Source: Myxococcales bacterium (GTDB lineage Bacteria; Myxococcota_A; UBA9160; UBA4427). Taken from it: DNA of 32,188 nucleotides. The DNA lies in the NCBI GenBank assembly GCA_014240165.1, contig JAAZXM010000048.1, positions 1 through 32,188 on the forward strand, given 5' to 3'. Positions 23,340 to 32,188 of this stretch are shown piece by piece. Under the pieces are notes generated by a model that saw only the letters and a list, made by a program, of their open reading frames with translations, had not been told where the DNA came from and ran no database searches. The position numbers were made by a program, and so were the translations under genes. The first letter of the stretch is position 1; every line of letters starts with the position of its first letter.

Positions 23340-26300
23340 GCCTGATCCGCTTCTCTGCACGCCAGGTTGTCCTTGTGAACCTGTCTTTCGTGGTCCTGAT
23401 GCTGGCCGGGGTGTTGGTGAGCAGCCGCATTCCCGTGGATGTCTTTCCCGACATTTCCTTCAACTCGGCCATCCTCATCACGCCCTGGCCGGGGGCATCG
23501 GCGGACGAAGTCGAACGCCTCGTGACCCGAAAGATCGAGGACGAAGTTCGAGACATCGTGGGCATCAAGGAGTGGTACAGCTTCTCCTCCGAAGGACTCT
23601 CGGAGATCAGCATCGAGTGGGAGGAATCGCTCAGCAAATTTGAGCAGCAAGCCGCGCTGAACGAGTTGCGTGCGGCGATCGATCGGGTTTCCGATCTGCC
23701 TGCAGATGTGGACGAGAGCATCCTGAAGGAACTCTCGGTTTCCGAGGTCTCCAACGTCTGCATGATCACCTTGACAGATAAGGGAGGCGTCGGCGAGTAC
23801 ACCCTTCGCGAACTTGCCCGGGTGCTGGAGCGCAAGGCAGAGCGTCTGGAGGGCGTCCGCAAGGGCAACCTGATGGGCGCAAGGGACCGCGAACTCAGGG
23901 TCTATGTCGACAAGGAGAAGGCGCTCCAATTCGATATGACCCTTGAGGAGATCAGCGCGGCGATCTCTCGCAACAACATCAACCTTCCGGGCGGCACCTT
24001 CTCCAACCAGGCCGACCAGGAGACCACCGTTCGCGGACTGGGAAATTACATCTCCCCCGAAGCCCTGGCGAGCACGATTGTCCGGAAGGATCCCGACGGA
24101 CACCACGTCACCTTGGCGGAAATTGCCGACGTCGTGCCCGGTTTCGAGAAAAGAAAAAATTATGGCTACCTCGACGGCGAGCCCGCGATCCTGATCGGCA
24201 TCTCGAAGAACTCGGGCTCGGATATCAGCCAGGTCGTCGAGCGCGTGCGCAAATTGGTCGAGCGTGAATCCGGAAGGCTGCCCGAGGGTGTCGAGGCCCG
24301 GGTCATCTGGGACGAATCCACCTTTGTCAAGAAACGGATCGGAACCCTTCGGGACAATCTGGCCCTGGGCGTCGGTTTCGTCGTCCTCGTTCTCTGGCTC
24401 ACCGTGGGCTTTCGCAACTCCTTGCTTGCGATCGTGGGGATCCCGTTTTCGTTCCTGACCGCCCTAATTCTCTTCCCGATCCTTGGCATCACGATCAACC
24501 TTCTGAGCCTCGTCGGGTTCGTGATGGTCTCGGGCATGTTGGTTGCGGACGCAATCATCGTGATCGAGAACATCTACCAACATATCGAGGCGGGCGAAGA
24601 CTTGATGGACGCCGTCATCAATGGCGCCGAGGAGGTCATGTGGCCCGTGATCTCCGCGGTCTGCACCACCATCGCCGCCTTCGTCCCCATGCTCCTGGTC
24701 TCGGGAACCGCTGGCCAGTTCATGTCGATTCTTCCCAAAACCGTGATCGCTTGCCTGGCGGCCTCTTTGATCGAATGCCTCCTCGTTCTGCCCGCTCATT
24801 ATCTCGATTGGGGAAGCACTTCCCTTTCCGGAGACGCACAGAAGGGCGCGGCTCGCGGCGGCATTCGTGGCCTCAGCGATACGGTTCGCGCCCGCACAGA
24901 TGCCAGCATCGCCTCCCTGCGCAGTGCCTATGTGCGTGGCCTGGAGCGCGTACTCGCCCACCGGGGCGCCTTCCTCATGGCCTGCGTCGGCGCCTTTGTC
25001 TTCGCCCAGGGTCTCGCCAGCCGGGTTCCCGTCGATCTCTTCCCCAGCGATTTCAACCAGCTCTTCGTGTCCATCGAGACCCCCATCGACTTCAGCATCC
25101 AGGAATCCAACGAGGTGATCCTCGGCCTGGAGGACGCCCTCGCTCCCCTCTCCGACGAGTTTCTTTCCGTATCCACCTACGTGGGCCAGGGCATGTCGGC
25201 GGAGGAGCGTCCGATCTTCGGAAGCAATTATGGGGTCTTCTATATCTCGTTCAGGGATTCGGAGGAGAACATCGCCGACCCGGGCCGCATGGTACGCCTG
25301 GTCCGAGAAACCCTGGAGTCCTACCGCGCAGAGAATCCTTACGGAATCCAGAAATTGATCGTCGTGCCCCCGCGTAACGGTCCCCCCATCGGCAAGCCCG
25401 TCGCTGTACGCGTCGTCGCCGAGGATTATGATCGGGCCAAGCAGATCGCGTCGGATATCAAAGTCGATCTGGCCAGCATGCCGGGCGTCTTCAACATCGA
25501 GGACAATATGCCCATCGGTCGACGCGAACTCCGAGTCGGCCTCGACGAGTACCGGGCTTCCCTTCACGGAGTGAGCTTCGACCGTGTGGGCATGGCACTC
25601 CGGGGAGCCAACGACGGCCTTGTGCCGTCGACCTACAAAGACCCCCTCTCGGACGAGGACGTGGACATCCGCGTCCTCCTGCGCGAGGACCAGCGGGCAA
25701 GCGCCGGAGACCTCATCGACGTGGAATTGCGCACGCCCGGGCAATACCGCGTCAAGATCGAGGACGTGGGCACCATCGACATGAGCCGTGGCTACCAGCG
25801 CCTCTACCACTACGACGCCCAACGCGCGGTGGTTGTTTACGCCGATGTCGACAACCGAATGGCGACCTCGGTCTCGGCCAACGAGGCCCTGAGCGCGCGC
25901 TTCGCCTACGTGCCCGTGCAGGATCCAGGAGTCAACCTGGTCTTCGGCGGCGAATTCCAGGCGACAAACCGCAGTTTCGAGGATATGGGCAACGCATTCA
26001 TGATCGCCTTGATCGCGATCTACACCATTCTCGCAGCCCAATTTCGATCCTACCTCCAGCCCCTTGTGGTGATGTGCGTGATCGTCTTTGCCTATATCGG
26101 GGTGATTCTCGGGATGTACATCTGGGGCTACGCGCTCTCGATGTACGTTCTCTATGCCCTGGTGGGGCTGGCGGGGATCGTCGTCAACGATTCCCTGGTC
26201 TTGATCGACTTCGTCAACAAGGAGCGAGAGCGCGGAACCCCAGCCCTGGAGGCGGTTTTGATCGCTGGGCGACGGCGCTTTCGGGCAGTCCTGCTCACCA

Positions 26301-26515
26301 CGGTGACCACCGCCGCGGGGCTTCTCCCCATGGCGATGGGGATCTCAGGGGTATCCACCGTTTTCGGCCCCTTCGCTGCGGCCATCGTTGCCGGGCTCTG
26401 CGTTGCCAGCCTGCTCACCCTCTTTGCCGTGCCGGCGCTCTACCTCAGCATTGATTCCCTGCGACTCAAGTTCGGAGGAAAGGACCCCTCCCAGGCCGAG
26501 TTCGCCACACCCTGA
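23336..26515 (+). CDS. RND efflux transporter permease (AcrB superfamily)
   Basis: A 1059-residue inner-membrane proton antiporter of normal length. It has the RND layout: TM1, a large periplasmic loop starting VDVFPDI...WPGASADEVE, TM2-6 (about 340-490), a second loop, and TM8-12 near the end. The TM4 proton-relay segment reads GMLVADAIIVIEN, with only one of AcrB's two Asp residues (Asp405; Ala404 replaces the other). TM10 reads GIVVNDSLVLIDF, with Asn951-Asp952 where AcrB has Lys940-Asn941. This pattern occurs in other RND subgroups, so the pump is probably active but not a close AcrB orthologue. The substrate is unknown; TetR control suggests toxic hydrophobic compounds. No convincing terminator follows. 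Confidence 0.95.
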   Translation: MSLIRFSARQVVLVNLSFVVLMLAGVLVSSRIPVDVFPDISFNSAILITPWPGASADEVERLVTRKIEDEVRDIVGIKEWYSFSSEGLSEISIEWEESLSKFEQQAALNELRAAIDRVSDLPADVDESILKELSVSEVSNVCMITLTDKGGVGEYTLRELARVLERKAERLEGVRKGNLMGARDRELRVYVDKEKALQFDMTLEEISAAISRNNINLPGGTFSNQADQETTVRGLGNYISPEALASTIVRKDPDGHHVTLAEIADVVPGFEKRKNYGYLDGEPAILIGISKNSGSDISQVVERVRKLVERESGRLPEGVEARVIWDESTFVKKRIGTLRDNLALGVGFVVLVLWLTVGFRNSLLAIVGIPFSFLTALILFPILGITINLLSLVGFVMVSGMLVADAIIVIENIYQHIEAGEDLMDAVINGAEEVMWPVISAVCTTIAAFVPMLLVSGTAGQFMSILPKTVIACLAASLIECLLVLPAHYLDWGSTSLSGDAQKGAARGGIRGLSDTVRARTDASIASLRSAYVRGLERVLAHRGAFLMACVGAFVFAQGLASRVPVDLFPSDFNQLFVSIETPIDFSIQESNEVILGLEDALAPLSDEFLSVSTYVGQGMSAEERPIFGSNYGVFYISFRDSEENIADPGRMVRLVRETLESYRAENPYGIQKLIVVPPRNGPPIGKPVAVRVVAEDYDRAKQIASDIKVDLASMPGVFNIEDNMPIGRRELRVGLDEYRASLHGVSFDRVGMALRGANDGLVPSTYKDPLSDEDVDIRVLLREDQRASAGDLIDVELRTPGQYRVKIEDVGTIDMSRGYQRLYHYDAQRAVVVYADVDNRMATSVSANEALSARFAYVPVQDPGVNLVFGGEFQATNRSFEDMGNAFMIALIAIYTILAAQFRSYLQPLVVMCVIVFAYIGVILGMYIWGYALSMYVLYALVGLAGIVVNDSLVLIDFVNKERERGTPALEAVLIAGRRRFRAVLLTTVTTAAGLLPMAMGISGVSTVFGPFAAAIVAGLCVASLLTLFAVPALYLSIDSLRLKFGGKDPSQAEFATP

Positions 26516-26688
26516 GCGCTCTTTTATTTCGCGCCGGAGGTAGCGCGGCTGCGCGCCTCTTCCCGCCCGGGGCGGAAGCTGCGTTTCACCGACAGCGGTA
26601 CGCGCCCCGCGGCTGTGCCAGAATACCCCGAACGCCTCGGGATCCAGCGCGGCGAAAGCTCAACCCACCCAGACCCGTAATACCCAAG

Positions 26689-26693
26689 AGGAG
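26689..26693 (+). promoter_or_regulatory. Shine-Dalgarno of the LLM oxidoreductase gene
   Basis: AGGAG lies 8 nt before ATG 26702 within an AAGAGGAGA stretch. The 186 bp between the pump gene and this start also contain GC-rich dyads (GCGCG-N4-CGCGC near 26544-26557) but no clear promoter. Confidence 0.6.
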
Positions 26694-26701
26694 ATCCGCC
26701 C

Positions 26702-27718
26702 ATGTCATCCCTAAAGCTTGGCGTCCAACTCGGCTATTGGGGCGCGCAGCCGCCTGAAAATCTCGTCGAAATCGCCCAGGAGGCAGAGACCCTCGGCTTC
26801 GATTCGATCTGGACCGCCGAGGCCTGGGGGTCCGATGCGTTCACTCCCCTCGCCTACATCGCCGCCCACACCTCGCGGGTTCGTCTGGGCACCGCCGTCG
26901 TCCAACTCTCCGCGCGCACGCCCACCGCCACCGCCATGGCGACCCTCACCCTCGACCACCTCTCCAAAGGCCGGATGATTCTCGGCCTCGGCGTCTCGGG
27001 CCCCCAGGTTGTGGAAGGCTGGTATGGGCAACCCTTCTCCAAGCCCCTGGCCCGAACCCGGGAGTACATCGACATCATTCGCCAGGTCCTTCGCCGGGAG
27101 GCCCCCGTGACCAGCGACGGGCCCCACTACCCCCTGCCCTACTCGGGAGAAGGCGCCTGGGGGCTGGGCAAGCCCCTCCGCCCCATCACCCATCCTCTTC
27201 GCGCCGATGTCCCCATCTTCATGGGCGCAGAGGGCCCCAAGAACGTCGCCCTGGCGGCCGAGATCGCCGATGGCTGGCTTCCGCTCTATTACTCGCCCTT
27301 TCGCCAGGAGGTCTACGCCGACTCCCTCGCAAACAAGAAGCCGGGCTTCGAGATCAGTCAATTCGTCATCTGCAATATCAACGACGATCTCGAAGAGGCA
27401 TTGATCCCCGTCAAGGCGATGCTGGGTTTCTACATTGGAGGCATGGGGGCCAAGAAGCGAAACTTCCACATGGAACTCATGGCCCGCATGGGCTTCGAGG
27501 CCGAAGCCCACAAAATCCAGGACCTCTTCATGGAGGGAAAGCGCGCCGAGGCGACAGCCGCGGTTCCGGATCAATTCGCCGACGAGGTTTCGCTCTGCGG
27601 ATCCGTCGACCGCATCCGGGAAAGACTCGAAGCCTGGAAGGAAACGCCCGTGACGACTTTGCTGATCGCCAGCCAAGACGTCTCCACCATGCGCACGATG
27701 GCGGAAATCGCCAGCTGA
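26702..27718 (+). CDS. LLM-class (F420-dependent) oxidoreductase
   Basis: A 338-residue bacterial luciferase-like TIM-barrel protein. Family landmarks are LGVQLGYWG at the start, EAETLGFDSIWTAEAWGSDAFTPLAYIAAHTSRVRLGTAVVQL, DHLSKGRMILGLGVSGPQVVEGWYG and IFMGAEGPKNVALAAEIADGWLPL. These match the F420-dependent LLM subgroup; flavin-dependent relatives are similar, so the cofactor is inferred. The reaction is probably oxidation or reduction of a small organic or acyl substrate in the cytoplasm. ATG 26702 has a good Shine-Dalgarno. The gene follows the RND pump after 186 bp, on the same strand but probably separately transcribed, and converges with the cold-shock gene. Confidence 0.9.
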   Translation: MSSLKLGVQLGYWGAQPPENLVEIAQEAETLGFDSIWTAEAWGSDAFTPLAYIAAHTSRVRLGTAVVQLSARTPTATAMATLTLDHLSKGRMILGLGVSGPQVVEGWYGQPFSKPLARTREYIDIIRQVLRREAPVTSDGPHYPLPYSGEGAWGLGKPLRPITHPLRADVPIFMGAEGPKNVALAAEIADGWLPLYYSPFRQEVYADSLANKKPGFEISQFVICNINDDLEEALIPVKAMLGFYIGGMGAKKRNFHMELMARMGFEAEAHKIQDLFMEGKRAEATAAVPDQFADEVSLCGSVDRIRERLEAWKETPVTTLLIASQDVSTMRTMAEIAS

Positions 27719-28027
27719 GCCGCTGCTACGCGATCCAAGCATCCATCGCTGCCCATCCGCACCCGGGCCCAGAGTGCGCGAAGCCGTACGGCCTTCGGAA
27801 AAGCGCGTGAAGGCGGCCCGTGCGCGCGCCGCGGGTGAAGACGGAGGCGGGAGCCTAGCCGCAGCCGCACCTCAGCTTCATCGGTGCGGCCGATACAGCC
27901 GAACGCGTAGATCCGTTGATTCAACGGACCGTTCAATCTTCAACAGCGGAGGAATAACCCGAACTGAACGCCGTTCGCTTGACAGGGCCAGCCCGACTCT
28001 GGCCCCGCTTGGGCTCTGATCCGAAGA
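27719..28027. other. Intergenic region with three hairpins between convergent genes
   Basis: No credible gene is seen in these 309 bp; an 81-codon plus-strand frame (27774-28019) has a composition unlike the neighbours and no Shine-Dalgarno. Three perfect inverted repeats are present: TCCGTTG-ATT(T)-CAACGGA (27912-27928), GGGCCAG-N7-CTGGCCC (27985-28005) and TCTGATC-CGAA-GATCAGA (28015-28032). None is followed by a U-tract. They probably shape or protect the 3' ends of the LLM and cold-shock mRNAs. Confidence 0.5.
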
Positions 28028-28032
28028 TCAGA
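28015..28032 (-). repeat. UUCG tetraloop hairpin overlapping the cold-shock gene stop
   Basis: On the minus strand TCTGATC and GATCAGA form a perfect 7-bp stem closed by a TTCG loop, one of the most stable RNA tetraloops. The 5' arm contains the TGA stop of the cold-shock gene (28030-28028). It could stabilise the short mRNA or form the start of a U-poor terminator together with the GC hairpin at 27985-28005. Confidence 0.6.
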
Positions 28033-28231
28033 CAGCGCGAACGTTCTGGGCCTCAGGGCCCTTTTGTCCTTGAGCCGCGTCATACTCGACCGCCTGCCCG
28101 TCCTGCAAATTCCTGAATCCGTCACCGACGATATTGGAATAGTGGACAAAAAGATCTTTGCCCCCGTCTTCCGGTGTGATGAATCCATAACCCTTCTGTT
28201 CACTGAACCACTTGACTGTACCGTTGGCCAA
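28028..28231 (-). CDS. Cold-shock protein (CspA family)
   Basis: A 67-residue single cold-shock domain, the usual size. From TTG 28231 it reads as the canonical (M)[20 protein letters not shown]1 (KGYGFI) and RNP2 (DLFVHYSNI) bind single-stranded nucleic acid; it acts as an RNA chaperone or transcription antiterminator. A longer frame to 28255 would add eight residues absent from the family, and AGGGAG lies 9 nt before the TTG, so TTG is used. The acidic GGKDLF and the C-terminus [10 protein letters not shown] are typical. A possible promoter at 28292-28321 would give a 5' leader of about 54 nt. It is monocistronic, divergent from the beta-galactosidase gene. Confidence 0.93.
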   Translation of the reverse strand: MANGTVKWFSEQKGYGFITPEDGGKDLFVHYSNIVGDGFRNLQDGQAVEYDAAQGQKGPEAQNVRAV

Positions 28232-28240
28232 ACTTCTGTT

Positions 28241-28246
28241 CTCCCT
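28241..28246 (-). promoter_or_regulatory. Shine-Dalgarno deciding the TTG start of the cold-shock gene
   Basis: AGGGAG on the minus strand lies 9 nt before TTG 28231, which is the codon where the family's conserved N-terminus begins. Confidence 0.6.
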
Positions 28247-28291
28247 GATTTTCAACCGCTACGGATCCTTCACCGCGCCGTCGACGGACGG

Positions 28292-28321
28292 AGAGTAGTG
28301 CTAAACCGCCTGTAATGTGAA
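28292..28321 (-). promoter_or_regulatory. Possible cold-shock gene promoter with upstream T-tract
   Basis: On the minus strand TTCACA (28321-28316, five of six -35 bases) is followed after 18 bp by TACTCT (28297-28292, weak -10). A run of eight T lies just upstream of the -35, like an UP element. The transcript would start near 28285. Confidence 0.35.
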
Positions 28322-28537
28322 GAAAAAAAATCACTTCCACCGAACTCGCATAGGCGTCGTAGCGCCCATGGCGTCGGCTACTGAACATTTCGGCGCCTTT
28401 ATTCAAACCGCCTTCATTTGCGCCTCGGGCGAAGAGGCGGGCCCATGTAGGGCTGAAACCCCCTAGAGCACCCTATGAAGCTGCGGGGTGACTGTCGCCA
28501 TCTGTCCCGGACGTCGCGACCGTCATCAAGTTCATGA

Positions 28538-31960
<3,423 letters not shown>

Positions 31961-31969
31961 GCCCGGCGC

Positions 31970-32188
31970 CTACTCGTTCAGGTTCCAGTCGTAGTCGAGA
32001 TACGACACCCGGAGTTCGTTCCGGTGAGCCTTGAGCCAGGCCTGATCGTTGGCGGGGGCGTAGCGCTCGACGAAGGACAGAACGCCGCGGGGTCCGCCGA
32101 AATCCTCATCGAACCATTTGAATATCCGGCTGATCCTGATCCGCATCTTGTCCCGGTCCACCGCCAAACCCTTTTCGGGACGAGCAAT
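31970..32188 (-). CDS. C-terminal end of a DUF547-like protein, truncated by the window
   Basis: The frame is open from the window edge (starting IARPEKGLAVDRDK) to TAG 31972-31970; about 72 residues are visible. Segments MRIRISRIFKWFDEDFGG, GVLSFVERYAP and VSYLDYDWNLNE match the C-terminal end of DUF547 proteins, which have a cysteine-peptidase-like fold and unknown function. The start, and any signal peptide, lie outside the window. It converges with the beta-galactosidase gene, with 9 bp between stops. Confidence 0.75.
   Translation of the reverse strand: MARPEKGLAVDRDKMRIRISRIFKWFDEDFGGPRGVLSFVERYAPANDQAWLKAHRNELRVSYLDYDWNLNE

Noticed and set aside
24464..26041. 525-codon minus-strand open frame
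   Set aside because: Shadow of the RND pump gene.
26514..26528. GAGCGCTC followed by TTTTATTT after the pump gene, as a terminator
   Set aside because: The palindrome leaves only a 3-bp stem once a loop is allowed; no stable hairpin is possible.
28473..28535. A 20-codon minus-strand frame reading MNLMTVATSGTDGDSHPAAS, faintly like the start of pyridoxamine-oxidase-type proteins
   Set aside because: It stops after 20 codons and neither other frame continues the similarity, so it is probably chance.

Overview
The window is dense, GC-rich bacterial chromosome: about 20 protein genes, short intergenic gaps, many 1-8 nt gene overlaps, and frequent GTG and TTG starts. Two-partner secretion, a TonB receptor and an RND pump show a Gram-negative cell. 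Fatty-acyl-CoA genes, an F420-type LLM oxidoreductase, a ferritin-like diiron protein and an alkylsulfatase-like hydrolase resemble uncultured Myxococcota/Binatota-type ('deltaproteobacterial') genomes. That placement is inference only. I see no tRNA, rRNA, CRISPR array, insertion sequence or prophage.

Left part (1-9417). A CHAT-domain protease cut by the window edge is followed by a TpsB/ShlB-type outer-membrane transporter that carries an in-frame TAA about 94 codons before its natural end. On the minus strand follow a secreted LpqC-type esterase with a C-terminal anchor-like tail, an alkylsulfatase-like metallo-beta-lactamase protein and a ferritin-like diiron protein, read in the order diiron, hydrolase, esterase. 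A MerR-type regulator diverges from them, with a perfect palindrome overlapping its start codon. A membrane hybrid histidine kinase with its own receiver domain follows.

Middle (9590-18836). An enoyl-CoA hydratase, a small DUF1499 membrane protein and an acyl-CoA synthetase surround an unusual alpha-toroid protein (QW-like repeats) that is translationally coupled to an RlmI-type 23S rRNA methyltransferase. Diverging from these are a YyaL-type thioredoxin-fold protein, a low-molecular-weight phosphatase and a fructosamine-kinase-family protein. The last two overlap by 1 nt and match the known protein-deglycation gene pair.

Right part (18882-32188). A TonB receptor lies behind a well-conserved cobalamin riboswitch and an intrinsic terminator, which identifies it as a vitamin B12 receptor. 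Divergent to it, a TetR regulator with a 14-bp palindromic operator leads a tightly overlapped tetR-adaptor-RND pump operon. An LLM oxidoreductase, a cold-shock protein with a TTG start, a LacZ-type GH2 beta-galactosidase and the 3' end of a DUF547-like gene complete the window.

Several starts were moved from the longest open frame because a strong Shine-Dalgarno sequence or family N-terminus decides them (diiron protein 6778, btuB-like 20909, cspA-like 28231, lacZ 28772, rlmI 15272, phosphatase 17491, DUF1499 10605). The most useful leads are the interrupted secretion gene, the complete riboswitch-terminator-btuB unit, the toroid gene coupled to rlmI, and the diiron/sulfatase-like/esterase operon with its regulator.
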